64,000 bases of DNA from Vibrio zhugei (GCF_003716875.1 NZ_CP033077.1:682001-746000); one strand, 5' to 3'; shown: positions 29,646 to 39,141, numbered from the stretch's first letter. Translations and numbers: made by a program. Notes: a model not told the origin generated them from the letters alone.

Positions 29646-30482
29646 TCATTGATGAGATGGATAAACCCGTTTAGTGGCCAGTGCTCTGACACTGAATGCA
29701 ACTAATGCGGGAATTAAATACAGGCAGTACACAAAGACTTCACTGTCAGTGGGTGCCTCTTGGTATCCCAATAGACCTTGGAGTACCGTGCCAAATAGGC
29801 TGTGAGTAGAGATTATGGTGCCGAAGTGATAAGCAATATCTTGGTACTCGTTCCACAGCCCAGCTTCATGAAATGCCCGAATGGCGCCTGCGGCGAGCCC
29901 TGCTGCAACGAATAAAATAAAGACCGCAGTCCAACGAAAGAATGCCGCAAGCGGTAAACGGATCCCCCCAAAGTAGAGAACAAAGCCAACGATCACCGCT
30001 GTGACCACACCAGTAACCGCGCCTAACGGTGCCATCACTCCCACATCTTGAGAAAAGGCGGCAATTAAGAAAAAAACGGATTCTAATCCTTCACGCGCTA
30101 CCGCGAGAAAAACCATGAAAACTAAGGCTTTCGCTTGTCCATTTTGCTGGCCAATCGCCCCATCCAACGCGGTCTGTATGTCTTTACCAATGTGCTTGCT
30201 CGCGTTTTGCATCCAAAACATCATGTAGGTCAACATGACCACAGCGACCACAGCGACGATACCTTCAAACAATTCTTGTTGCTGCTGGGGAAATTCCCCC
30301 GTGGTATGTTCAATAAACAATCCCAGACCAAAACATGCGATTGCAGCACTAAAAACGCCAAGCCAAACGGCTTTCATCCATTGTTGTTGACCCGTTTTTT
30401 TTAGATAGCTGGCGATCAATACCACGATCAATGCGGCTTCTAACCCTTCTCGCAGCATGATTAAAAAAGGAACAAAAAACAT
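29646..30482 (-). CDS. efeU: EfeU/FTR1-type iron permease
   Basis: About 278 residues from the ATG at 30482; the longer frame (30512) would run into the Fur box. Seven or so membrane helices with two REGLE motifs, MLREGLEAALIVV and AVAREGLESVFF, which form the iron path in FTR1/EfeU permeases. The alternating hydrophobic and polar pattern is intact throughout. It is the first gene of the operon efeU, M75, cupredoxin, efeB. It imports iron across the inner membrane with its periplasmic partners. Confidence 0.93.
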   Translation of the reverse strand: MFFVPFLIMLREGLEAALIVVLIASYLKKTGQQQWMKAVWLGVFSAAIACFGLGLFIEHTTGEFPQQQQELFEGIVAVVAVVMLTYMMFWMQNASKHIGKDIQTALDGAIGQQNGQAKALVFMVFLAVAREGLESVFFLIAAFSQDVGVMAPLGAVTGVVTAVIVGFVLYFGGIRLPLAAFFRWTAVFILFVAAGLAAGAIRAFHEAGLWNEYQDIAYHFGTIISTHSLFGTVLQGLLGYQEAPTDSEVFVYCLYLIPALVAFSVRALATKRVYPSHQ

Positions 30483-30503
30483 AAACCTTAACACCAATAA
30501 TAA

Positions 30504-30518
30504 TGATAACAATTCTCA
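30504..30518 (-). promoter_or_regulatory. Fur box upstream of efeU
   Basis: TGATAACAATTCTCA (read on plus) matches the 7-1-7 Fur core TGATAATnATTATCA at all but two positions and sits in an extended AT-rich palindrome. It lies about 25 bases before the efeU start codon, where Fur would block transcription when iron is plentiful. Confidence 0.75.
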
Positions 30519-30659
30519 TTATAAAGTTGTTTCTAAATGTGTCAAGTGTTATATCGTCAATGTCAGTCGAGGATCTCAAACCTGACATCAATCACGCTGA
30601 GTCAGTCACCCCCGATGATAAAACCCAATGTCATCGACCCAAATAGTAGTATGAGAGTC

Positions 30660-30889
30660 TAAGTAGGAAAGTCAGGTAGGATTCCCAGAGGAATGTTGGC
30701 ACTGTGGTCTCAATATTTTCCGCAATAACACGAACATTCAGACTTTGAGCATAGCAAGACTGTGGCATCCTGAGAAATATGGCGCACTCATCCCATATCC
30801 AATTTGATAATAGTCGGTTGAAAGTCCGCCAATAGATTCAATCCCGAATGCCCCGAACCAAAACCGTCTATGGCCGTCAAGCCCCCCAT
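30660..30889 (-). pseudogene. decayed EAL-domain fragment
   Basis: On the minus strand from 30889 a frame reads GLTAIDGFGSGHSGLNLL, continues through ADFQPTIIKLDM, then meets an in-frame stop, and resumes as VRHISQDA. After a frame change it reads AQSLNVRVIAENIET, and after another LGILPDF. These are, in order, the central and C-terminal motifs of EAL phosphodiesterases (DDFGTGYSGL, KLDMxLVRxI, VIAEGVET, GIxLFQGY). The first aspartate of the DDFG motif is lost by position (IDGF). With a stop and at least two frameshifts this is a non-functional remnant; the N-terminal half and the EAL signature itself are missing. Confidence 0.82.
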
Positions 30890-30928
30890 ATATTGAGAGT
30901 ACTTTGTGTCATTCAAACGAGACCCCGC

Positions 30929-31591
30929 TTAGGAGAAATAGGCTAGGCGCGTACGGAAGTGTTGGTGCGCGGCATCAGACAGATCACAGCCTAAATAACG
31001 CCGCTGAAGATGATGAGCTGCCACGAGGGTCGACCCTGAACCAAAAAATGGATCCACCACCAGCTCATTGGCACGACTGCTTTGAGCAATCAATACCTCA
31101 AGTAATGCAACAGGTTTTTCCGTAGGATATCCGCGGTAAACACGCTTAAACGTCAGAATATCTGGGATGCTTAAGTCGTGTAACTTGCGTTTCCCTTTTT
31201 CAAAAAACAAAATGTATTCGTGCCGTGCGCGATAGTGATAGCCCATACCGATAGTCACTTTGTCCCAAATAATCGGCTTCCAAAATTTAAAGCCGACTTG
31301 CTCAGCAATGGGTTTGATCGCAAACATGGTTTCTTGATCGCAAAATAAATAGAAATGCGCATTGGGCTTTAACACCCGATAGACTTGTATGAGCAACGCT
31401 TCAAAGCGATGATTGGGGAAAATATCAAACCATTGATTACTTGACGATTGACTGACTTTTAGGCGAGTGGTTGTGCCGATTTTACGATGCTTTTCTAGCG
31501 ATTCATAAGGGGGATCGGTGATCATCAGATCCACGCTCCCCGTCTCCAATGACATTAACCATTGCACCGCATCTTGTTTGAACAATTGCAT
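30929..31591 (-). CDS. orphan site-specific DNA methyltransferase
   Basis: 220 residues. Catalytic motif IV DPPY (LMITDPPYESL, residues 26-29) precedes the SAM-binding motif I (VDPFFGSGSTLVA, near 183), so it is of the beta-type order used by N6-adenine and N4-cytosine methyltransferases. There is little room for a target-recognition domain, and no restriction endonuclease gene is near, so a regulatory or protective orphan enzyme is most likely. It is third in an operon with an aldolase and a DUF3820 gene, with six-base gaps. Recognition sequence not predictable. Confidence 0.88.
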   Translation of the reverse strand: MQLFKQDAVQWLMSLETGSVDLMITDPPYESLEKHRKIGTTTRLKVSQSSSNQWFDIFPNHRFEALLIQVYRVLKPNAHFYLFCDQETMFAIKPIAEQVGFKFWKPIIWDKVTIGMGYHYRARHEYILFFEKGKRKLHDLSIPDILTFKRVYRGYPTEKPVALLEVLIAQSSRANELVVDPFFGSGSTLVAAHHLQRRYLGCDLSDAAHQHFRTRLAYFS

Positions 31592-31597
31592 TAATGA

Positions 31598-31825
31598 CTA
31601 CTCATCAGGATGATATTTCAGTGGCTTAACGACAGAATCCAGCCCCTCAACTTTGAGCGCTAAGCAGAGCTGCATAAGTTCGCCTAACTCTCCTTGAGGA
31701 AATTCACTTTTATTAGCAAACCACAGTAAATACGCTTCGGGTAAGTCGATCAAATACCATCCAGCGTATTTACCGAATGGCATTTTCATACGAGCCAACT
31801 TGATAATGTTCTCTTTTTCTAACAT
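31598..31825 (-). CDS. DUF3820 family small protein
   Basis: 75 residues, matching the DUF3820 pattern: MPFGKYAGWYLIDLPEAYLLWF, with a C-terminal acidic end. Soluble, no metal motif. Encoded six bases after the aldolase gene and six before the methyltransferase, so the three are co-transcribed. Some relatives carry the database name 'quorum-sensing-regulated virulence factor', but no molecular role is established. Confidence 0.85.
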   Translation of the reverse strand: MLEKENIIKLARMKMPFGKYAGWYLIDLPEAYLLWFANKSEFPQGELGELMQLCLALKVEGLDSVVKPLKYHPDE

Positions 31826-31831
31826 GCCAAC

Positions 31832-32911
31832 TTACTCATGCACATAGTCATTGACCCATTCCAAAATATCAATCAAATCATGATCCGACATGGCCAATAA
31901 GCGGTCACCGACATAGCATTCAATAAAGCACTGATTCGGTTGCGGCGCGGTTTGTGGATTACCCAGCCAAATGCCCTTAGCCTTGGCAAGTTTATCACGC
32001 AGGATTAAGGCTTTCTCGTAGTTTATGGGTAAGTACCAATGGAACATATTAGCCTGAGGCTGCTGTGGGTTCAGAGTAAAATCGGGGTAATCGTGAAAGA
32101 TTTGATACACCTGCTGAGTCCGCTCAAACAGCGCCCCCATGCGGGCAAGGCGCTCATCAAATTGCATCGCCGCCGATACAATATACGGAGTACGATGGTA
32201 GACATTCCCGCCTTGGCGACGCATCCAGACTCTGGCTTGTTCGATCAATGCGTCATCGCCGAGCAATAGCGAACCGCCTAACCCATTCACGCCTTTATAT
32301 AATGACACGTAAGCTGAAGAAAACCCCGTCGCAATCTGCGCATAGGAACGTTCATAGTAAGCGGCGCTCTCCCATAACCGTGCACCATCCATATGGAGGT
32401 GAATATTCTGCTCCTGACAGTAAGACTTAATCGCCTCAAGGTCTTCCCATGACGGAAGCTGCCCGCCTAATTCGCGCATTGGTAATTCGTAAACCGCGGC
32501 GGCAATCTCATCTGGCCACGCTTTTAAATCATCGACAGACCAAGGACGATACGCATTTCCGAGAGGTAGAACATGAAAACGTTGTTGCTGCTGATAGCCT
32601 TGAGCTTCATGACGCATGATATGACAAGTCTCATGCATTGCCACATTAAAACAACGGCGCTGTTGGCAGGCTAACTGTAGGGCGGTCGGCTGAGTCATGG
32701 TTCCCGAGATCACAAAAAGCGCCGAATCAAACCCTAACAACTGAGCAATTTTTTGCTCAAATGCTTGAATGGTTTCACCTTCACCATAGGTATCATGCGC
32801 AACATCATGCTCGGCACACCAAGTTGCCATCGCCGCGAATAGCTCAGCAGGTGTGGACTCTCGATTACCAGAAAGAAAGGTGTGGCACTGTTCACGTAAA
32901 CTCGTCGCCAT
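31832..32911 (-). CDS. PLP-dependent beta-eliminating lyase / threonine aldolase family
   Basis: 359 residues, fold-type I PLP enzyme. HLHMDGARLWESA (with the PLP-contacting Asp and Arg) and YVSLYKGVNGLGGSLL (Schiff-base lysine) define the aromatic amino acid beta-eliminating lyase / threonine aldolase family. The stacking histidine is probably in VAMHETCHI. It probably cleaves L-threonine or a related beta-hydroxy amino acid to glycine and an aldehyde, but the family is broad and several members have other substrates. First gene of a three-gene operon. Confidence 0.85.
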   Translation of the reverse strand: MATSLREQCHTFLSGNRESTPAELFAAMATWCAEHDVAHDTYGEGETIQAFEQKIAQLLGFDSALFVISGTMTQPTALQLACQQRRCFNVAMHETCHIMRHEAQGYQQQQRFHVLPLGNAYRPWSVDDLKAWPDEIAAAVYELPMRELGGQLPSWEDLEAIKSYCQEQNIHLHMDGARLWESAAYYERSYAQIATGFSSAYVSLYKGVNGLGGSLLLGDDALIEQARVWMRRQGGNVYHRTPYIVSAAMQFDERLARMGALFERTQQVYQIFHDYPDFTLNPQQPQANMFHWYLPINYEKALILRDKLAKAKGIWLGNPQTAPQPNQCFIECYVGDRLLAMSDHDLIDILEWVNDYVHE

Positions 32912-33189
32912 TGTTTTACTCCACTATTTTCATTTTTCTTTGCCATTATGCTACTTACCATAACCTCAGTAACATGATAAATCTAATCAAATTTATCGGT
33001 ATCATTTCGCAATCAGTATTGCGCAGCGAAGCACTGTGGTGAGGAAAATACATCATATCCATAGCCGTGAGTATTATTGATTGCTACTATACGCGCCCAA
33101 ACTTGACTCAATGACTCAAGTATTGGTTTTTCCCTAAGTCACTTTATGGGACGGTTTTGTTTTTCCTTTGTAAGGCACAGAGTTTTCAC

Positions 33190-34518
33190 ATGCAGCAACC
33201 TCAACACACAACGTCGCTTGCGCGACAACTTTTTCAAATGACGTGGCCAATGATGTTTGGTGTTTTGTCGTTGATGAGTTTCCAACTAGTAGACAGTGCT
33301 TTTATTGGCCAACTGGGTGTTTTGCCTCTCGCCACTCAGGGCTTTACGATGCCCATCCAAATGATCATCATCGGGTTACAAGTGGGCTTAGGCATTGCCA
33401 CAACCGCGGTGATATCCAAGGCGTTAGGCGCACGTAAAACACGCTATGCCAAGCAACTCGGCGGATTAGTGATCACCATGGGAAGCATTGGTGTCGCGAT
33501 ATTTTGCCTGCTGATTTACCTCATCCGTGAGCCCATTCTTGCACTACTGAGCGTCCCCGATAATATCAGCCCGATTATTGATACTTACTGGATATGGTGG
33601 CTAGCAAGTGCTTGGGTCGGCGCCGTACTGTATTTCCTCTATAGTCTTTGCCGAGCCAATGGTAACACCATGCTGCCCGGAACAATGATGATGGTGACCA
33701 GCTTACTCAACCTCGCTCTTGATCCTTTGTTTATTTTTACGTTTGACATGGGATTAAATGGCGCAGCCTTTGCTACGTGTGCGGCCTTCGGCATCGGCAT
33801 ATTGATTGTTGCACCGAAAGTGTCACTGCGTCACTGGATGGTATTTGACTGGCACGATATTAATATCAAACACAGTCTTGTCGATATTGCTCATATTATG
33901 GGACCCGCGATGATGAGCCAATTACTGCCACCGCTGTCATCGATGCTGGCCACCAAACTCTTGGCCACCTTCGGCACGGAAGCGGTCGCAGCTTGGGCGG
34001 TCGGCTCACGTTTTGAGTTTTTCTCAATTGTTGGCGTATTAGCACTCACCATGTCGATGCCGCCAATGGTAGGCAGATTACTGGGCGCGAAAAACACCGC
34101 TGAGATCCGCTCATTAGTTTCCATCGCCGTTAAATTTATCTTCATTTTTCAGTTGGTCATTGCAGTTATTGCTTGGCTATTGGCCACACCACTCGCCCGT
34201 CTGATGACGAGTGAATCGAATGTTCAACACATTCTCAATTGGCACCTAACCATCGTGCCATTTAGCTTAGGCTTGCTGGGTATCTGTATGTTGATGGTAT
34301 CCGTTTCCAATGCGCTAGGGAAATCGTACGTCGCATTATTGATTTCTGCACTGCGTTTATTTGCCTGTTTTCTGCCCTGCTTATGGTTAGGATCGCAATG
34401 GGGAGGACTGCATGGTATTTTCTGGGGCGCGTTCGCGGGGAATATTTTGGCGGGGATCATTGCCTTTATCTTGTATGATCGCGCGTTAAGTCGAGTCGAA
34501 AAATCCATCACCTCATGA
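33190..34518 (+). CDS. MATE family efflux transporter
   Basis: About 442 residues from the ATG at 33190 (the frame begins 11 codons earlier without a ribosome site). Twelve hydrophobic segments arranged in two homologous halves, with the MATE start LARQLFQMTWPMMFGVLSLMSFQLVDSAFIGQLG in parts. It is a cation/drug antiporter of the DinF/NorM superfamily, expelling cationic compounds against Na+ or H+. The native substrate is unknown. A single gene with a terminator shared with aroG. Confidence 0.9.
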   Translation: MQQPQHTTSLARQLFQMTWPMMFGVLSLMSFQLVDSAFIGQLGVLPLATQGFTMPIQMIIIGLQVGLGIATTAVISKALGARKTRYAKQLGGLVITMGSIGVAIFCLLIYLIREPILALLSVPDNISPIIDTYWIWWLASAWVGAVLYFLYSLCRANGNTMLPGTMMMVTSLLNLALDPLFIFTFDMGLNGAAFATCAAFGIGILIVAPKVSLRHWMVFDWHDINIKHSLVDIAHIMGPAMMSQLLPPLSSMLATKLLATFGTEAVAAWAVGSRFEFFSIVGVLALTMSMPPMVGRLLGAKNTAEIRSLVSIAVKFIFIFQLVIAVIAWLLATPLARLMTSESNVQHILNWHLTIVPFSLGLLGICMLMVSVSNALGKSYVALLISALRLFACFLPCLWLGSQWGGLHGIFWGAFAGNILAGIIAFILYDRALSRVEKSITS

Positions 34519-34576
34519 TCTGTCAAGCTGTTCTGGTTTGAGAGACACCATGACGCATGTAGAGTGACAATCAATA

Positions 34577-34604
34577 AAAAGCACCTCCTATCGGAGGTGC
34601 TTTT
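34577..34604. terminator. bidirectional terminator
   Basis: A perfect 12-bp stem, AAAAGCACCTCC / GGAGGTGCTTTT, with loop TATC. It separates the convergent MATE and aroG genes. Confidence 0.92.
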
Positions 34605-34648
34605 ACATTTGAGACATGGACGCGCCTCAATAACCACGAACAATCGAA

Positions 34649-35713
34649 CTAGGCGTGACGGCGCGCTTCTACTGCCCCCGCCAATTGGCGCAATACCGCT
34701 TCGGTATCTTCCCAACCAATGCAACCATCGGTGATCGATTGCCCGTAAGTCAGCGTTTTGTTTGGCTCTAAATCTTGGCGCCCTTCCACTAAGTGCGATT
34801 CAATCATGACACCAAAAATGGCGTCCTCGCCTTGCGCGATCTGCGCCGACACATCTTCTGCCACCAAACATTGACGCTGGTATTGTTTTGAACTGTTCGC
34901 ATGGCTGAAGTCAATCATAATTCGGCGTTCTAAACCGATCTCGTCCATTTTAGCTTTAACTTGTGCGACATCGTCAGCGCTATAATTCGGTGCTTTGCCA
35001 CCACGTAAGATAATATGGCAGTCAGGGTTGCCATGCGTTCCCACAATGGCAGAGTGACCATACTTGGTTACAGACAAGAAATTGTGCGGCGCTCCAGCCG
35101 AGCGAATGGCATCCGCTGCGATCTTAATATTACCATCCGTCCCATTTTTAAATCCTACCGGGCAAGACAAACCAGAAGCCAACTCTCGATGCACTTGCGA
35201 TTCCGTTGTCCGCGCTCCGATGGCGCCCCAACTGATCAAGTCCGCAACATATTGTGGGGTAATCATATCTAAAAATTCACTGGCGGTCGGAACTCCCATG
35301 TCCGTTAAATCCAACAGCAACTTACGACCGATGCGCAAGCCATCATTAATGGCGTACGTATCATTCATATATGGGTCATTAATCAGTCCTTTCCAGCCAA
35401 CCGTTGTCCTCGGTTTCTCAAAATACACACGCATCACGATCTCAAGTTTATCGCCGAGCTCTTCACGCATCGCTTTCAAGCGCTCGGCATATTCCAGCGC
35501 AGCTTGGGGATCATGAATAGAACACGGCCCAACAATGACAAGTAGACGATCATCTTGTCCTTCTAAAATATTATGAATGGCTTCGCGAGCTTTAAACGTA
35601 GTCGAGGCGGCAATATCGGTTGCTGGACACTTCTCCAATACGGCAACAGGTGGTAATAATTCTTTGATCTCTTTTATTCTTACATCATCATTCTGATACA
35701 TCGCGTCCATCAT
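34649..35713 (-). CDS. aroG: DAHP synthase, phenylalanine-sensitive type
   Basis: 354 residues closely resembling E. coli AroG (350): YQNDDVRIKEIKELLPPVA, VIVGPCSIHDP, RVYFEKPRTTVGWKGLINDP, GARTTESQVHRELASGLSCP and MIDFSHANSSKQ. It condenses phosphoenolpyruvate and erythrose 4-phosphate, the first step of the shikimate pathway. The start may be the ATG at 35701, which would give the E. coli-like N-terminus. A TyrR box lies about 150 bases upstream. Confidence 0.94.
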   Translation of the reverse strand: MMDAMYQNDDVRIKEIKELLPPVAVLEKCPATDIAASTTFKAREAIHNILEGQDDRLLVIVGPCSIHDPQAALEYAERLKAMREELGDKLEIVMRVYFEKPRTTVGWKGLINDPYMNDTYAINDGLRIGRKLLLDLTDMGVPTASEFLDMITPQYVADLISWGAIGARTTESQVHRELASGLSCPVGFKNGTDGNIKIAADAIRSAGAPHNFLSVTKYGHSAIVGTHGNPDCHIILRGGKAPNYSADDVAQVKAKMDEIGLERRIMIDFSHANSSKQYQRQCLVAEDVSAQIAQGEDAIFGVMIESHLVEGRQDLEPNKTLTYGQSITDGCIGWEDTEAVLRQLAGAVEARRHA

Positions 35714-36219
35714 CCTATTTTATTCTAATACGTGTGCGGCTTTTAGAGGTTTTGAGCAGTCCGGCTCCTGCTTTACATGTAAGGTAACGACAATCAATCT
35801 ATTTAGCAATCACTTTTTTAATTTAAACGCAACACAAAAACAAAAATAGAAAATCAAAAAAATGTAATTAAAATTTTACACCCGCTGCGACGACTGACTT
35901 ACATGGCAAAGCCAACCTATTTTATTGATATTATTAAAAATAAAATCCCCTTATTACTGTATCACGCTCGAACGACACCGACTCGCTGGCGATCCACGCT
36001 CCAAGTTCGTTCGTGTGTAACGGATGACACGCTGAGATAAAACGTTGAACATCACACTTTTACCTTTATTTTATTCAACACAAAATGCAGAATTGCTTTT
36101 TCGCTTCTCATTATGTGTTTAAGACACGCGAGCCACGTTTAACGATTGCGTGCTCAGTATCTTACAACGAAGTTTTTTATACTCATTATCATTGCTAGTA
36201 ATAAATGAAGGTGACACTT
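35714..36219. other. 506-bp AT-rich divergent intergenic region
   Basis: Separates aroG (minus) from the phosphohexomutase (plus). Apart from the TyrR-type box at 35863-35880 there is no convincing open frame or RNA terminator. The stretch 35800-35960 is very AT-rich. Confidence 0.5.
35863..35880. promoter_or_regulatory. TyrR box upstream of aroG
   Basis: TGTAATTAAAATTTTACA matches the strong TyrR box TGTAAA-N6-TTTACA with a single mismatch. aroG is a known TyrR target in enterics. Confidence 0.6.
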
Positions 36220-37932
36220 ATGATGCGTTACGTCACGCAGTGGCTTAATAAAGACCCTGACCCGAAAAGTCGTGAAGAATTACAACGTTTGATCGACGAG
36301 AATATGACCACTGAACTTGAAGATCGCTTTTCTTCTCGTTTGCAATTTGGTACCGCCGGATTGCGAGGTAAAGTGGGCGCGGGTCCAAACCGCATGAATC
36401 GCTTGGTGATCCAAGAAACCGCAACCGGCCTTGGCAACTATCTGATTAACGAGGTGAAAGAAGCGAAGAAACGTGGTGTTGTGATTGGCTACGATGGGCG
36501 TCCAGATTCCAAGCAATTTGCGGAAGATACCGCGACTGTGTTAACCGCGCTGGGGATTCACGTTTACCTCACCCATGATGTTGCGGCTACCCCTATTGTT
36601 GCATTTGGCGTCAAACATTTGTCCGCAGCGGCCGCGGTCGTTGTGACCGCAAGTCATAACCCACCAGAATACAATGGCTTCAAGGTCTATTGGGAAAATG
36701 GCGCGCAAATCATTCCGCCGCATGATTCAGGCATTGCAGAACAGATCGACGACGCAGCCCAGCATCCTATTTGCACATTAGATTTATCGGAAGCAAAAGC
36801 CCTTGGTCTGCTGACCATGCTTGGCGACGAGTATTACAATACTTACCGTAAAACGGTCAATGCCAGCCCATTGCTGGATAACCACCAAAAGCCGCAAGAC
36901 TTAGTCATTGCCTACACGGCCATGCACGGTGTGGGCGCTAATATGGCCGAAACCTTACTGGCCGATGCGGGATTTACCCAAGTGCACAGTGTGGCCGCGC
37001 AACGCGAACCTGACGGCACATTCCCAACCGTGAACTTCCCTAACCCGGAAGAAGCGGGAGCAATGGACCGCGTGATTGAACTTGCCAATTCGGTTAATGC
37101 GCACCTAGCGTGTGCCAACGACCCAGACGCGGATCGCTTTGCTGTCGCCGCGCGGAAAGCTGACGGTAGCTATCAAATGCTAACGGGAGACCAAGTCGGC
37201 ACACTATTTGGTCATTACCTATTGTCTCGTGCAGAAACCCCAAGCAAAGCACTGGTTGGCAATACCATCGTATCGTCTAGTTTACTCGGCAAAATCGCAC
37301 AAGCATGTGGCGCTGAGTATTATCAAACGTTGACGGGATTCAAATGGCTTACCAATGTGGCGATGGATAAACAAACCGATGAAAAACCGTTTGTGTTTGC
37401 CTATGAAGAAGCCCTAGGTTATACCATTGGTACCACCGTTTGGGATAAAGATGGCCTCTCAGCACTGGTTGGTTTTGCGCAATTGAGTGCCGAGCTACTG
37501 GCACAAGGTAAAACGGTATGGGACGCATTAGAAAGCATTTATCGTCAACATGGTCTATACGTCACAGCTCAGCAAAGCATTGCGTTAGATCCCAACGCTC
37601 CTGCGGTGGGCGATAAGCTGCGTGCCCAGCCACCGCAAGACATCGCAGGCCGCGATGTGCTCATGACGGATGATTTCAAATTGTGCGAGCGCCAATATGC
37701 AAACGGTGATAAAGATCCGATCCACTTACCGGCAAGTGACGTCTTGATCTACCATCTTGATGGTGGAGCCCGTGTCATTGTTCGTCCATCAGGAACGGAG
37801 CCAAAACTGAAATGCTACTATGAGCTAGCAGGTAGCTTTGCCGACGATGAATCTTTTGCTGCGGCGCAAGAGCGCGCGGAAGAGCAATTGTCTCTGCTCA
37901 TCACCGAGCACCAACACAGTTTGGACGATTAA
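36220..37932 (+). CDS. phospho-sugar mutase (alpha-D-phosphohexomutase family)
   Basis: About 570 residues from the ATG at 36220 (AAGGTG 6-7 bases upstream). The phosphoserine loop is VVVTASHNPPEYNGFKVY, the metal-binding loop is ANDPDADRFAVA, the sugar-binding loop is FAYEEALGYTIG, and the phosphate-binding loop is IVRPSGTEPKLKCY; all four active-site loops are intact. The length matches the PgcA/YbbT-type phosphoglucomutase or phosphomannomutase group. It interconverts hexose 1- and 6-phosphates (and possibly pentose phosphates); exact preference cannot be assigned. Single gene ending at a strong terminator. Confidence 0.92.
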   Translation: MMRYVTQWLNKDPDPKSREELQRLIDENMTTELEDRFSSRLQFGTAGLRGKVGAGPNRMNRLVIQETATGLGNYLINEVKEAKKRGVVIGYDGRPDSKQFAEDTATVLTALGIHVYLTHDVAATPIVAFGVKHLSAAAAVVVTASHNPPEYNGFKVYWENGAQIIPPHDSGIAEQIDDAAQHPICTLDLSEAKALGLLTMLGDEYYNTYRKTVNASPLLDNHQKPQDLVIAYTAMHGVGANMAETLLADAGFTQVHSVAAQREPDGTFPTVNFPNPEEAGAMDRVIELANSVNAHLACANDPDADRFAVAARKADGSYQMLTGDQVGTLFGHYLLSRAETPSKALVGNTIVSSSLLGKIAQACGAEYYQTLTGFKWLTNVAMDKQTDEKPFVFAYEEALGYTIGTTVWDKDGLSALVGFAQLSAELLAQGKTVWDALESIYRQHGLYVTAQQSIALDPNAPAVGDKLRAQPPQDIAGRDVLMTDDFKLCERQYANGDKDPIHLPASDVLIYHLDGGARVIVRPSGTEPKLKCYYELAGSFADDESFAAAQERAEEQLSLLITEHQHSLDD

Positions 37933-37982
37933 ACGCCAAGCGGCTCTGACAAGCGTGATTGCTTGCCAGTGTCCAGCTTGAT

Positions 37983-38020
37983 AAAAAGCCCGCCGAGAAC
38001 ACTCTCGGTGGGCTTTTTTA
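37983..38020. terminator. bidirectional terminator
   Basis: A 16-bp stem, AAAAAGCCCGCCGAGA and its near-complement (one G-T pair), with loop ACAC and flanking A/T runs. Between the convergent phosphohexomutase and OYE genes. Confidence 0.92.
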
Positions 38021-38053
38021 ACAAGTACTATCGCTTATGATCAACCGCTGTGA

Positions 38054-39094
38054 TTAAACCAAATCTTCCAGCATTGACGCATCGTACTCTTTTAATGGCG
38101 TCCCAGACTTCACTCGCTCAACATAATCCGGATTGGCGATAAAGGCGCGCCCAATCGCAATCAAATCAAATTTATTGGCCGCGATCGCCTCGGCTGCGCT
38201 CTCCGCGGTATAATTACCAACGCCCATTACCGTATGTGCATAGTGATCGCGCAAGTACGCTGAAATCTGTCCATCGAAGGCGTCAAACTCTATTGCATCA
38301 TCGAATATCCCTTCATGCACATACGCTAACTGACGGGAGTTCAACTCAGACAACAGATAATCGAACACATCACGATCACGTGCATCCGGTTCGATATGCA
38401 TATACGCACCCGGTGATAAACGAATACCAACGTGGTCAGCACTAATTGCCTGACACACAGCATCCACGACTTGAAGTGGGAAGCGAGCCATATTCACCGC
38501 GCTTTCACCAAACTCATCATGTCTGTGGTTGGTATTAAAGTGTAAGAACTGGTCGAGTAAATAGCCATTCGCCGCATGGATCTCAACACCATCAAAACCG
38601 GCTTCCAGCGCATTTTTGGCCGCGGTTGCGTAATCACGCACCAATTGTGCGATATCCTCATGCGTCGCTGCTTTCGGAGTGACGTACTCTAAATCACGAC
38701 GACGTGGCACCGACCCATCGAAGCGAATCGCAGAAGGAGCCAGAACGTCACCACCAAAAAATGCTGGGTGAGCAACTCGCCCGGTATGCCAAAGCTGGGC
38801 AAAGATTTTGCCACCTTTGCCATGAACAGCCTGCGTCACTTTTTGCCATCCGGTAATTTGCTCTGCCGTAAATAATCCAGGGGTGTTAGGATACCCTTGA
38901 CCATCCGGGCGAATGATCGTTGCTTCAGTAATGATCAAACCCGCTTCAGCTCGGCGCTCATAGTACTTAACCATTGCCTCCGTTGGAATCAGATCGTCAT
39001 CCGCCATACACCGTGTTAGCGGCGCCATAGCAATACGGTTTTTCAGAGTTAACGTGTCATTGAGTTGATAAGGCTGAAATAATATATCAGTCAT
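38054..39094 (-). CDS. Old Yellow Enzyme family alkene reductase (NemA-like)
   Basis: 346 residues, FMN-dependent TIM-barrel reductase. NRIAMAPLTRCMA binds FMN, QLWHTGRVAHP and EIHAANGYLLDQFLH hold the catalytic His-Asn pair (HAAN), and GVGNYTAESA and GRAFIANPDYVER complete the flavin site. It reduces activated C=C bonds and nitro compounds with NAD(P)H and helps detoxify electrophiles. It is divergent from a TetR regulator with two strong palindromes between them, as nemRA-type units are. Confidence 0.93.
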   Translation of the reverse strand: MTDILFQPYQLNDTLTLKNRIAMAPLTRCMADDDLIPTEAMVKYYERRAEAGLIITEATIIRPDGQGYPNTPGLFTAEQITGWQKVTQAVHGKGGKIFAQLWHTGRVAHPAFFGGDVLAPSAIRFDGSVPRRRDLEYVTPKAATHEDIAQLVRDYATAAKNALEAGFDGVEIHAANGYLLDQFLHFNTNHRHDEFGESAVNMARFPLQVVDAVCQAISADHVGIRLSPGAYMHIEPDARDRDVFDYLLSELNSRQLAYVHEGIFDDAIEFDAFDGQISAYLRDHYAHTVMGVGNYTAESAAEAIAANKFDLIAIGRAFIANPDYVERVKSGTPLKEYDASMLEDLV

Positions 39095-39141
39095 AGTGAT
39101 GTCCTAATCGTTACTATCGATGCCATCATCCTAACTCTTTC

